A stretch of 64,000 nt of DNA. Origin: Peptoniphilus_A olsenii. Its GTDB lineage: Bacteria > Bacillota > Clostridia > Tissierellales > Peptoniphilaceae. The notes below the pieces were generated by a model, which was not told the DNA's origin, made no database searches, and saw only the letters and a program-made list of their open reading frames with translations. The position numbers and the translations under genes were made by a program. The stretch lies in assembly GCF_040545475.1 (NCBI RefSeq), contig NZ_JBEPMA010000010.1, forward strand, positions 5,352 to 69,351. Reading direction: 5' to 3'. Shown here in pieces: positions 27,789 to 35,970 of the stretch. Position 1 is the stretch's first letter. The number at the start of each line of letters is the position of its first letter.

Positions 27789-27841
27789 TATCATAATATT
27801 GTATTATTGCGATTTACATCCGATGATTATTATGATATAAT
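27789..27841 (+). promoter_or_regulatory. Promoter of the secreted-peptide operon with an overlapping inverted repeat
   Basis: TTTACA (27813-27818) and TATAAT (27836-27841) are spaced by exactly 17 bp. A perfect 10-bp inverted repeat, TATCATAATA (27789-27798) and TATTATGATA (27828-27837), overlaps the -10, as expected for an operator. Confidence 0.6.
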
Positions 27842-27900
27842 ACAAACAAGTCATCATATGCCTTGTAAATTATATTTTTTATATAAAAAGGATAATAAAT

Positions 27901-28203
27901 ATGAAAAGGATTACAAGAATGGCAGTTGCTTTATTTATTTTAATCAGTATTGTTATTGGGAATGCCTTTGCGAGCGTTAATACTCTTTGGAGAGCAAGTG
28001 ATTATACCTTTGTTAAGTCTGAACATGGAGATAATTTCCTGGCAGACACATATATTGGAACTGCATCTGTTAGAGGAAGAGATAGGGGAGTAAGTTCTGA
28101 TGGAAGAAACATATATTATACATGGACAAGGATAACATATGATGTACAAGGAGATATTCAATCTGCAACAGCTGAATCAGGTGGAAAATATAATTCAAAT
28201 TGA
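27901..28203 (+). CDS. Small secreted peptide, candidate bacteriocin
   Basis: 100 residues. A clear signal peptide (MKRITRMAVALFILISIVIG then NAFA) leaves a mature peptide of about 77 residues rich in polar and aromatic residues: TASVRGRDRGVSSDGRN, YYTWTRITYDVQG. There are no cysteines. Size, signal peptide and the two membrane proteins that follow resemble lactococcin-972-type loci, but sequence similarity is only suggestive. It has its own good promoter and AAAAAGGATAAT upstream of the ATG. What can be said firmly is that it is a small exported protein. Confidence 0.6.
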   Translation: MKRITRMAVALFILISIVIGNAFASVNTLWRASDYTFVKSEHGDNFLADTYIGTASVRGRDRGVSSDGRNIYYTWTRITYDVQGDIQSATAESGGKYNSN

Positions 28204-28245
28204 TGAAAATTTTATAAAATAATTTAAATTAATGGGGATATGATT

Positions 28246-29217
28246 ATGAAAAATATTTATAAGAAACTTATATTATTATATTTTATAGTAATTAATTCCG
28301 TATTGATTTTAGGAACTAATTATCTATTTGGGGATATTAAGTTTGACAATGTTTATAGCCTAAGCAATAATCATATCCTATTGGAAAAAGATAAAAAAGA
28401 TAATTCTATTGAAGAATTGCAGTTTTTACAAGGATATGATGATATTGTCGCTATTGCAGAAACCAATAATGAAAGTTTAATTGGCATATATGATCCATCT
28501 ATGGAATATTATGTTGCAGCTACTAAGTTTATAAATCCAAATGATTTTAGGTATTTTGATACAGAAGATTATAAAGAGAAAAACAAAGTAGGCATTGTAA
28601 TAACCTCTATTGATAAGATCAAAAAGGGAGGTATTAGTGAAATAGATGATGAACTTATACGCAAGTATTATAACCTAGATATAATTAATTATTTTGATAC
28701 CAGTTCCAAAATAGTTTATAAAAACTTGAGAATTGTCGAGAATTTATTTGCCTTAGATAGTAATGTAATCAATAAGATCTATATAGATTCTGATAATTTG
28801 AAAGAATTAAAAACAGTTAAAGAGAGCATGAAGGATTTAGGTTATATTGAAATAAAACCTAATAATAGTTCTATTGTATCTAGTTTTATTAAATCTTTTT
28901 TGGATAGTACATCTCATTCTCGGACAGTTATTATGACTTTGTTGGCAGTTTTTATTGCAGAAGTTTATGTATTGAATTTGTATGTATCTGAAATGAAAAA
29001 AAGATATTCTGTAAAATTTTCTTCGTTTATATTACTTTCGTTGTTATGTATATTCGTTTCCTTGATACTGACAGGATTATATTTACATTTAATTGGAAAA
29101 CTTAGTCTAGGGGTGGTTAATTTTATAGAGATACAGGTATTCTTAACATTATTTGCTGCTGGTGTTTATAAAATTAGCTCCGACAAACCAGAAAATTTGG
29201 TGAGAAAACATGAATAG
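28246..29217 (+). CDS. FtsX-topology membrane protein, first of a pair
   Basis: 323 residues. One membrane helix near residues 5-25 is followed by an extracellular domain of about 200 residues and three C-terminal helices (near 226-246, 260-283, 290-308): the layout of FtsX/MacB-type ABC permease halves. It has the same plan as the next gene, and together they would equal one bacteriocin-associated integral membrane protein of the roughly 650-residue class. The ATG at 28246 fits ATGGGGA spacing better than 28240. No ATPase gene is adjacent. Confidence 0.55.
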   Translation: MKNIYKKLILLYFIVINSVLILGTNYLFGDIKFDNVYSLSNNHILLEKDKKDNSIEELQFLQGYDDIVAIAETNNESLIGIYDPSMEYYVAATKFINPNDFRYFDTEDYKEKNKVGIVITSIDKIKKGGISEIDDELIRKYYNLDIINYFDTSSKIVYKNLRIVENLFALDSNVINKIYIDSDNLKELKTVKESMKDLGYIEIKPNNSSIVSSFIKSFLDSTSHSRTVIMTLLAVFIAEVYVLNLYVSEMKKRYSVKFSSFILLSLLCIFVSLILTGLYLHLIGKLSLGVVNFIEIQVFLTLFAAGVYKISSDKPENLVRKHE

Positions 29218-30214
29218 TAATTTTTTTAAACATGGTATTTATGATATACGAAAAAATAAAATTTCTTTTATTATTTTGTTATTGTTATTTTTAGCTAGTA
29301 CAATACTTTTCACTGAAATTTTCCACTCTTATTTTGTTGAAGTGTATATGGAGCAATCTGATTCATATGGATTTTCTGCCGTACCTACTTCATATGAAGA
29401 AAAATTAAATAATAATGTATATGAAAGTTTAGATAATTTGTTAAAAAAAGGTGGTTCTACCAGTTTTGTATCTCGTTTCTTGAACGAGAAATATAATACC
29501 AATATACAAGTTTTTATTTCAAACAATATTGAAGAATATTCCAATAAATATATATGGATTGTACCAATAGATTTTATGACGGAAAATATAAATCAGAATT
29601 TTGAATTAATTAATTTCAATGAAAATATTCAAGTTGAACTTAAAAAACTCGGAATATTGGAATTTTCAGACAGTTCTAAGTATATTTTCCTAATATCAAA
29701 ATCTAAAGAATTTCAACATATATCTGATTACAACCTATATGGGACAGAGATCATTTATTTATTAGAAAATATTAAATTGGATAAAGCTGACTTAGAAAAT
29801 TCTTTAGATAATGATTATAAAAATATTTTCGAAAATACTTATATTAAATTAGTAGATCAAAATTCAAAGGGCAAAGAGGAAATTAGATTTATAAAACTAT
29901 ATATGTTTCCAATGTTACTTTGTTTAATAATTTCAAATATCTTGGCGTTTTTTATTATTGATAGAAGAATTGTTGAAAATTGCAAAGAATTGAGATATAT
30001 AAAAAGTGATGGAAATGCAAAGTTGTACCAAGTAAAGAGAAATTCAGCGTTCATCTTTATCTTATTTGTAGTAAATATAATATTCCTATCTATTATTAAT
30101 AAGTTTAGATTTAATTTTGCTTTTTTCATAATTTTTACTTTTTCGCTTATTATGTTTGTTATATACGAATTAATTAATTATTTTATTTTGAAATACAATA
30201 AAATTGAAATTTGA
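29210..30214 (+). CDS. FtsX-topology membrane protein, second of a pair
   Basis: 334 residues, starting 8 bp before the end of the previous gene (start AAAACATGAATAGTAA overlaps its stop). Topology is one helix at about 17-37, an extracellular stretch to about 225, and three helices at 226-246, 278-297 and 303-325. No enzymatic motif is visible. Its plan mirrors the preceding protein, so the two probably form a heterodimeric channel or exporter serving the secreted peptide or its immunity. Confidence 0.55.
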   Translation: MNSNFFKHGIYDIRKNKISFIILLLLFLASTILFTEIFHSYFVEVYMEQSDSYGFSAVPTSYEEKLNNNVYESLDNLLKKGGSTSFVSRFLNEKYNTNIQVFISNNIEEYSNKYIWIVPIDFMTENINQNFELINFNENIQVELKKLGILEFSDSSKYIFLISKSKEFQHISDYNLYGTEIIYLLENIKLDKADLENSLDNDYKNIFENTYIKLVDQNSKGKEEIRFIKLYMFPMLLCLIISNILAFFIIDRRIVENCKELRYIKSDGNAKLYQVKRNSAFIFILFVVNIIFLSIINKFRFNFAFFIIFTFSLIMFVIYELINYFILKYNKIEI

Positions 30215-30224
30215 AAGAAATAAG

Positions 30225-30261
30225 AGTCATGATTTAGACTAATTCTAAACCATGGCTTTTT
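30225..30261 (+). terminator. Terminator of the secreted-peptide operon
   Basis: AGTCATGATTTAGA pairs with TCTAAACCATGGCT over 14 positions with one wobble and one mismatch, then TTTTTATTTTG follows. Confidence 0.7.
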
Positions 30262-30309
30262 ATTTTGTTATAAATATTGCTATAAGCGATTATTTAATAT
30301 CATTAAAAT

Positions 30310-31239
30310 TTAATAATCAAAAAAACTAATTTGATTTATTTTATTTGACTCACACACTCTTTTTTTAATAATCTCATTTCCCTTTATTGAACCTGTCAAA
30401 ATAGGGCAGTTCACATCAAAATTCAACTCATTTTCATATATTAAATTTAAATTATTATTGGCATAGCAATAGCTACATCCATTTTTACAAGTGTTATATG
30501 CTCCAATATCTATGCTCTGTATACAGTTGCACAATTTTCTTTGATTTATATCTTTTTTTGCGTTTATTTTATATCCTGTAATATTTTCAATTATTTTTTT
30601 ACTAATACATGTTGCCTTTTTTATTCCGTAGTTTTCTAGATTATATTTTTCGCCACATACTTTTAGTTTAATATTGTTATCCTTGGCAATAGCAGAAAAA
30701 TATTTAGCTATATTTTGTACTTCTGCATCAGATACATTTTGAAATTCACCTTTTATATTATTATAGATATCTAAAAAACTGAATACACATATTTTTGTCT
30801 TTCCTTTTAATTTATTGCAAAGGTAAGAAAAGTTTTTGATATGCCATTTCAAATTATATTTAGAATTTAAAATAATTGGATCGTATCGCCATATAACACG
30901 GTTTTCGCCAATTTTTTCTGATAGCCTTATAAAAGCATTTAATAAATTTAATTTATCGGGAAGGTTTTGCTCTATGTCTTTTCCATAGGGTGTTAAAGTA
31001 AATTGAAAATAATATTTATAGCCTAAGTCATCTATAATATCTAATTTATCAAATATAGGTATTGGATTTTTGGTCCAAAATACGATGCAGTCTACTATTT
31101 GTGGTGATAAATTAATATGGCTTAATCTTTTGGAGCTTTTAGGGTTTGGAACCAAAACATATCCATCTTTTAATCTATTTATAAACCATTCTGCAAAAAA
31201 TGCAGGAATATCTGTACGTCTGCTTGCACTAATTATCAT
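30310..31239 (-). CDS. DUF1848-family protein with a C-terminal cysteine cluster
   Basis: 309 residues. It opens MIISASRRTDIPAFFAEW, characteristic of DUF1848, and includes VFWTKNP and WRYDPI, conserved in that family. Near residue 255, NTCKNGCSYCYAN gives CxxxCxxC, the spacing of radical-SAM/Fe-S sites, with further cysteines just before (KLCNC). A role as a radical-SAM-like or repair enzyme has been suggested for this family, but no reaction is established. It begins 13 bp after the Ogt stop on the same strand, a pairing that hints at DNA repair. Confidence 0.8.
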   Translation of the reverse strand: MIISASRRTDIPAFFAEWFINRLKDGYVLVPNPKSSKRLSHINLSPQIVDCIVFWTKNPIPIFDKLDIIDDLGYKYYFQFTLTPYGKDIEQNLPDKLNLLNAFIRLSEKIGENRVIWRYDPIILNSKYNLKWHIKNFSYLCNKLKGKTKICVFSFLDIYNNIKGEFQNVSDAEVQNIAKYFSAIAKDNNIKLKVCGEKYNLENYGIKKATCISKKIIENITGYKINAKKDINQRKLCNCIQSIDIGAYNTCKNGCSYCYANNNLNLIYENELNFDVNCPILTGSIKGNEIIKKRVCESNKINQISFFDY

Positions 31240-31252
31240 TTAACCATCTCTT

Positions 31253-31768
31253 TTATTTCAAATTATAAATATTGTTGCCCTCTAATTCTAGGAGTTTAAT
31301 TTTTTTGTCAAGTCCACCGGCATATCCAACTAATTTTTTGTTTGTGCCGACAACTCTGTGGCACGGGATTATTATTGAAATTGGATTGTGTCCCACTGCG
31401 CCGCCAATAGCCTGACTAGACATGCTCTTTATATTTAAAATTTTTGCAACTTTTTGGGATAATTCTTTGTAGGTGATAACTTCTCCATAGGGAATATAGC
31501 ATAAAAGTTGCCACACTATTTTCCTAAAATTGGTGCCTGAGGGTTTAATTTTAAGTTCATCAATTGAAGGATTTTTGCCTGCGAAATAGTTATCTAACCA
31601 TTTTTTAACTATTTCAAAAATCTTTAAATCATCTTTTTTAATATATTCTTCTCCCAAAGTAGAGCCAAAGTATTTTTGATTTTCAAACCACAATCCCGTC
31701 AAGTAATTTTCTTCGCTTGCTAAAACAATTTTGCCAAGTAAAGAGTTATATTGGGAAATATATTGCAT
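31253..31768 (-). CDS. ogt: Methylated-DNA-[protein]-cysteine S-methyltransferase
   Basis: 171-residue suicide repair protein that takes the methyl group from O6-methylguanine onto its own cysteine. The acceptor is C136 in IIIPCHRVVG; the DNA-binding helix includes SSQAIGGAVGHNPI. I start it at ATG 31768, which has AAAGGAGGACATT directly upstream; an ATG 21 bp earlier would swallow this site. Followed 13 bp later by the DUF1848 gene. Confidence 0.93.
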   Translation of the reverse strand: MQYISQYNSLLGKIVLASEENYLTGLWFENQKYFGSTLGEEYIKKDDLKIFEIVKKWLDNYFAGKNPSIDELKIKPSGTNFRKIVWQLLCYIPYGEVITYKELSQKVAKILNIKSMSSQAIGGAVGHNPISIIIPCHRVVGTNKKLVGYAGGLDKKIKLLELEGNNIYNLK

Positions 31769-31989
31769 AATGTCCTCCTTTGTGAACATAATTTAAAATT
31801 GTAATAAATTATAATTAATGGTGAAACCAAAAATTTATTATAAATCTTATTTGCCTATATGGATATATTGATTATTATATACACATAAAATATACTAGAC
31901 TTACAGAATAATTTCAATAAATCATTTTTGATGTGTAAATGTGTGAATGCGACAAATTATATTATTATGAAAATTTTAGAGGTAATATT

Positions 31990-32070
31990 ATGAATGTATA
32001 TAGCAAATTAATTATTTTAGATGATGGTATAAGATTTTTCGGGTATAAAATTTTAAAAGAAGTTTTATGA
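31990..32070 (+). CDS. Possible 26-residue leader peptide upstream of the GST-isochorismatase gene
   Basis: ATG at 31990 has AGAGGTAAT upstream and opens a 26-codon frame (MNVYSKLIILDDGIRFFGYK continuing to ILKEVL). Its TGA overlaps the ATGATG start of the next gene, so translation could be coupled. The peptide matches nothing I know. It could be chance in AT-rich DNA. Confidence 0.3.
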   Translation: MNVYSKLIILDDGIRFFGYKILKEVL

Positions 32071-32630
32071 TGAAACTATATTATGCACCTGGCACTTGTG
32101 CATTATCTGTATGGATATCGCTCGAATGGGCGGGGGCAGATTATGAAGTAGAGCAAGTGAAGCTAGGTTCTGATGAATATAAAAAAATTAATCCATTGGG
32201 AGCAGTGCCAGCACTTGATACAGGCAATGAAAAAATAAAAACGCAGGCTAATGCAATTTTGCAATATGTTGCTGATTTATATCCTGATGTAAAACCAATT
32301 GATAGAACTACAATAAATTCTTGGGAAGATGAAGAATTTAATGAAGCAGTTAAATCCACAGGCAGAAAAAAACTCATCATGACTGCACTATGGACAGAAG
32401 CTTGTTTGTCATTTCCAGCACTAGATGCTGTTAAAGAAGGCTATGATGTATATGCAGTAGTTGATGCAGTTGGTGGAACAAGTAAAACTGCTCACGAAAC
32501 AGCACTAAGAAGAATGGAACAAGCAGGAGTTAAATTAATCTCTTGGGTTCAACTTGCATGCGAACTTCAAAGAGACTGGAATAGAGAAGAAACAGCCGAA
32601 GAATTTGCCAATATTCTTTTTGGTAAATAA
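32070..32630 (+). CDS. Chimera: GST N-terminal domain joined to YcaC-like isochorismatase C-terminal part
   Basis: 186 residues. Residues 1-75 are the thioredoxin-fold half of a beta-class glutathione S-transferase (MKLYYAPGTCALSVWISLEW, NPLGAVPALDTG, ANAILQYVADLYP). Residues about 82-186 match the second half of YcaC-type isochorismatase-family hydrolases (INSWEDEEFNEAVKSTGRKK, then TEACLSFPALDAV, ACELQRDW), keeping the nucleophilic cysteine C112. The GST C-terminal domain and the N-terminal half of the hydrolase, with its catalytic aspartate, are missing. It looks like an in-frame deletion fusion of two neighbouring genes. Both families are commonest in Proteobacteria, which hints at transfer. 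Activity is doubtful. Confidence 0.75.
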   Translation: MKLYYAPGTCALSVWISLEWAGADYEVEQVKLGSDEYKKINPLGAVPALDTGNEKIKTQANAILQYVADLYPDVKPIDRTTINSWEDEEFNEAVKSTGRKKLIMTALWTEACLSFPALDAVKEGYDVYAVVDAVGGTSKTAHETALRRMEQAGVKLISWVQLACELQRDWNREETAEEFANILFGK

Positions 32631-32677
32631 TTATAAAATTTTTTAATAATCAATATAATTACAATTTTTCAAAAAAC

Positions 32678-32714
32678 GCAAAAGACACTAAGTTATTTTC
32701 TTAGTGTCTTTTGC
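32678..32714. terminator. Bidirectional terminator between the chimera and the HD-domain gene
   Basis: A perfect 15-bp stem, GCAAAAGACACTAAG with CTTAGTGTCTTTTGC around TTATTTT, between two convergent genes. Confidence 0.85.
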
Positions 32715-32732
32715 TTTAGCTTATTTATTCTA

Positions 32733-33302
32733 TTAGTAGTTGTACTCTTCTTCAGTAGCTTGCATGGCTTTTAGAGTTTCTGTTAGCAGAAAGTCGATAT
32801 CCCAACCAAGCAGTTCGGTTCCATGTTTTATGAGTTCTCTGTCGCAACCTGCAGCAAATTTTTTGTCTTTAAATTTTTTCTTTACAGATTTTAAATTCAT
32901 GTCAGATACAGATTTGGATGGACGCATAAGTGCTGCAGCACCAATAATGCCTGTGAGTTCGTCAATTGTATATAAAATTTTTTCCATAATATGACTAGGT
33001 TCAACTTCTTTTTGTGCCATGCCGTAGCCGTGCGATATTGTAGAACGAATAATTTTCTCATCTAGATTTTCATCTCTCATAAGCTCTACCTGTTTTATGC
33101 AATGCTCATTTGGATAAATTTCAAAATCTAGATCATGTAATAAGCCTACAATTTGCCAAAAATCACGATTATAAGAATCGTATTTATCGGCAAAATAACC
33201 CATCACAGCTCCCACAGTTTTGCCATGTTTAATATGAAAAGGTTCTTTGTTATATTTTTTAAGAATAACAAGAGCTTCGTCATAATTAGGTATGTAGCCC
33301 AT
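32733..33302 (-). CDS. HD-domain hydrolase
   Basis: 189 residues. H27, H56 and D57 (VGLLHDLDF) and later ISHGYG give the HD metal-site pattern of small phosphohydrolases; nucleotide or nucleic-acid substrates are typical but unknown here. The ATG at 33302 is chosen because AAAGGA ends about ten bases upstream; the two ATGs before it would be too close to that site. It converges on the chimera gene across a shared terminator. Confidence 0.85.
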   Translation of the reverse strand: MGYIPNYDEALVILKKYNKEPFHIKHGKTVGAVMGYFADKYDSYNRDFWQIVGLLHDLDFEIYPNEHCIKQVELMRDENLDEKIIRSTISHGYGMAQKEVEPSHIMEKILYTIDELTGIIGAAALMRPSKSVSDMNLKSVKKKFKDKKFAAGCDRELIKHGTELLGWDIDFLLTETLKAMQATEEEYNY

Positions 33303-33330
33303 AATCATCATCCTTTCGCAGCTGATTGCT

Positions 33331-33399
33331 TTATACCCTTATACCACAAAAATTAATAATATTCATATAATATATTTAATTTAGGTTATAAGGGTATAA
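33331..33399. promoter_or_regulatory. Inverted repeat pair in the 298-bp gap between HD and CmpB-type genes
   Basis: TTATACCCTTATA (about 33331-33343) recurs inverted as TATAAGGGTATAA (about 33387-33399); each arm is itself a direct repeat of GGTATAA. They lie between divergent genes and each overlaps a plausible -10 (TATAAA, TATAAT), so a shared regulator is possible. I see no small gene in the rest of the gap. Confidence 0.4.
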
Positions 33400-33600
33400 T
33401 TAAACACAAGTTAATGTCGTTTTTGACTTTAATCGTCAAATTAAAATAATTTGAACTTTGGTCAATAAATTTTTATTAATAAATAATATCCCATTGAAAA
33501 ATATTTAAACATAAAATCTCAATTTTATATAAAATAAAAAATTGTTTTTATTTATAATTTCCAAGATTGAAGTTTAAAATATATAATTAGGAGGCATGAT

Positions 33601-34551
33601 ATGGACATTTTATATTTTGATAATTTAGTTTTGATATTTTTTATATACTCTGTAGCTGGCTGGGTAATGGAAGTAACACTTAAATATTTTCAGTATCACA
33701 GATTTATAAATAGAGGTTTTTTAATTGGACCTTATTGCCCAATTTATGGAACTGGAGCTGTGATAGTAACTATAATAAGCAATTTACTCTCAGAATATGA
33801 CTCATCACTGGGAACAAGTTTTTTGATTTCATTCTTTTTCTGTGGAGCTTTGGAGTATTATACAAGCTTCATGTTAGAAAAAAGATTTCATGCAAGATGG
33901 TGGGATTATTCATTTAAACCAATGAATTTTCATGGAAGAGTGTGGATTGGAAATCTAATTCTATTTGGAATAGGAGGGATGCTCATTGACAAGGTCTTTA
34001 ATCCATATATCATGAATTTTTTAGGAGAAATACATATAGATACAATTAGGTTATTATCCACAGTAATAATTCTAATTATGGGAGCTGACTATATATTATC
34101 TCATTTCATAATCAAATTGTTAAAAGAAGGAGTAGAAAGCTCCGAAGCAGACAAAAGTGAGGCGATAGCCAAAGAAGTTAGATATCTTTTAGAGAATAAA
34201 TCTGTTTTTCACAGAAGAATTATAGACGCATACCCAGAACTCGTATTTAGAACAGAAAGAGTAAAAGCAAGGCTTGAACGCGTAAAAAATGACACCGAAA
34301 AATTAAAGATGGCAGTAGGTGACAGATTAAATGATTTATCTGATATAATTGAACATAGACATAAAAACATATCCAGAAATTTAATCACCACTAGAAATCT
34401 TCAAAAAGATATTATAAAAATACAAGAAGAAATAATCAGCAATTCAGTAATAGATGAAAATTATAAGAAAAAAAATCAAAAACTTTTTGCAAATCTTGAA
34501 GAAAAGAAGAAGATTTTGCAGCAACGAGATAATTTTGACAAATTTTTGTAA
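33601..34551 (+). CDS. Putative ABC-transporter type IV membrane protein (CmpB family) with coiled-coil tail
   Basis: 316 residues. Five or so membrane segments fill residues 1-180 with the family pattern GWVMEVTLKYF, FLIGPYCPIYG, CGALEYYTSFMLEKRF and WWDYSFKPMNFHGR. The last 130 residues are charged and coiled-coil like. The family is labelled a putative permease but no substrate is known. AGGAGG lies six bases before the ATG. Confidence 0.8.
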   Translation: MDILYFDNLVLIFFIYSVAGWVMEVTLKYFQYHRFINRGFLIGPYCPIYGTGAVIVTIISNLLSEYDSSLGTSFLISFFFCGALEYYTSFMLEKRFHARWWDYSFKPMNFHGRVWIGNLILFGIGGMLIDKVFNPYIMNFLGEIHIDTIRLLSTVIILIMGADYILSHFIIKLLKEGVESSEADKSEAIAKEVRYLLENKSVFHRRIIDAYPELVFRTERVKARLERVKNDTEKLKMAVGDRLNDLSDIIEHRHKNISRNLITTRNLQKDIIKIQEEIISNSVIDENYKKKNQKLFANLEEKKKILQQRDNFDKFL

Positions 34552-34642
34552 ATTTAATAAATATTATATTATTAATAATAAAAAAATTTACATGAGAAGT
34601 ATGAAAAATAGAGTGGCAACTAAAAGATTGAGAGGTATAAAA

Positions 34643-35209
34643 ATGATTAAAAAAAATTATATTTAGTTTGATATTTACTTTTATTTTTGGCATCATAATT
34701 TGCAGCAATATATTTGCATCGTCTGATATAAAAATTAATGTAAACGGAAAAGAAATAAAATCAGATGTAGAATGTTATATAAAAAATGATAGAGTAATGG
34801 TGCCAGTTAGATTTATAACCGAAGAACTTGGTGACGAAGTAAAATACAATAAAAATGAGGAATATAATTATCAATCAGTGTATGTTCGTGGAACATATGA
34901 ACCATTAGGAATATCTTTGCATATAGGTTCACCAATTGCAAAAATTAGTGAAGGTGCATATAGAGCAGATGTTGCACCCGAGATTAAAAATGGCCGAACA
35001 ATGGTGCCACTTAGATTTATTGCAGATTATTTAAATCTTGATGTTAAACGGGACGAGAACACTAGAACTGTTTACTAAAAAATAGCGACAAAGATTGGTT
35101 AAAAAACTTCCATGAAAAATATTTTGACGAAAAAGCTGCAAAAAAAATGGGCAAAAGGTTGACAAATCCAAACAAAACTCATGAAGAGTATTTAGAAATA
35201 TATAAATAA
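34643..35209 (+). pseudogene. Stalk-domain (copper amine oxidase-like) secreted protein broken by two frameshifts
   Basis: The body encodes two stalk repeats, INVNGKEIKSDVECYIKN then RVMVPVRFITEELGD, and RTMVPLRFIADYLNLDV. The real start, ATG 34643 after GAGAGGT, runs into a stop after MIKKNYI. Removing one A from the A8 run at 34649-34656 restores a full signal peptide (MIKKIIFSLIFTFIFGIIIC). The body then stops at 35078, but adding one base there continues into SDKDWLKNFHEKYFDEKAAK and on to a stop at 35209. So either the gene is decayed or expression depends on slippage. The function of such stalk proteins is cell-surface display. Confidence 0.75.
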
Positions 35210-35220
35210 GATTTAAAATA

Positions 35221-35243
35221 AGAGTGGTTGCCACTCTTTTTTT
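35221..35243 (+). terminator. Terminator after the stalk-domain gene
   Basis: AGAGTGG and CCACTCT around TTG, followed by a run of T residues. Confidence 0.8.
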
Positions 35244-35261
35244 GGTGTTATTACTATTTTT

Positions 35262-35905
35262 ATTTCATCATTACGTATACTCTCAACCACATGCAAGAAT
35301 CTTTATGCTTTTTAGTTGAGATGACATGGGAAAGGGCAACGACAACCTCAGCAACTGTCATTCCGAGCGGAAAACCCGTAGGATTTGGAAAGTCGCTGTG
35401 TACTCGAAGAGTAAGGAATCTGCCTGTATAGGAGTCGCTCTGTAAGAACAAATAGAAGTTTTTTCTTATTTTTTAAAATCACTTTTTTATTTAAAACTCT
35501 ACATATTCTCTCCACCAAATGCAGATCTCTCCACGCGTTCGCAGCCGCTCACTTAGTCGAGATGACACTATAAGAGGATTTCATTTAAGATTTACTATTG
35601 TCATTTGAATACACGAAAGAATAATTATCAAGAATTGAAGCCTATAGACCGCTACAACCTCCACAACTGTCATTCCGAGCGGAAGTGAATTCTTGAAAAG
35701 AATTTACTGTAGTCGAGGAATCTACCTGTATAGGACTTGTTCTGTATGAATAATTAAAAATCATTTTCGACTTTTTGCTATAATTGTTCTTGGTTTGGGT
35801 GCTTGAATACTTTTTTGTTTTATCATTACAGATTCTCTCCACCACATATATATCCTTCTACTTCTGAATCTTGACAGATTTCTTTCGCTCAGGATGACTT
35901 GGGAT
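35262..35905. repeat. Cluster of degenerate intergenic repeats
   Basis: This non-coding stretch holds at least two diverged copies of a composite element. ACTGTCATTCCGAGCGGAA occurs near 35354 and 35664, each followed by a GAGGAATCT- or AAGGAATCT-like segment and CCTGTATAGGA. A second module, CTCTCCACCA or a close variant, occurs near 35279, 35504 and 35835. Near 35882 TTTCGCTCAGGATGAC is the inverted counterpart of the GTCATTCCGAGCG module. ORFs in it are spurious. It looks like a degraded mobile or REP-like repeat family. Confidence 0.6.
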
Positions 35906-35929
35906 TTGATAGAAATTTTAGTATAAAAA

Positions 35930-35970
35930 AACATTTTGAGAATAGATTTTATTCATATTCTCAAAATGTT
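35930..35970 (-). terminator. Terminator of the second M20-YfcC operon, beyond the tandem repeats
   Basis: A 15-bp perfect stem, AACATTTTGAGAATA with TATTCTCAAAATGTT and an 11-nt loop. On the minus strand it is followed by TTTTTTATAC, so it should end transcripts of the transporter gene. Confidence 0.8.

Noticed and set aside
35228..35845. Three ORFs of 63-67 codons
   Set aside because: They fall in the repeat cluster and follow repeat boundaries, not coding patterns.
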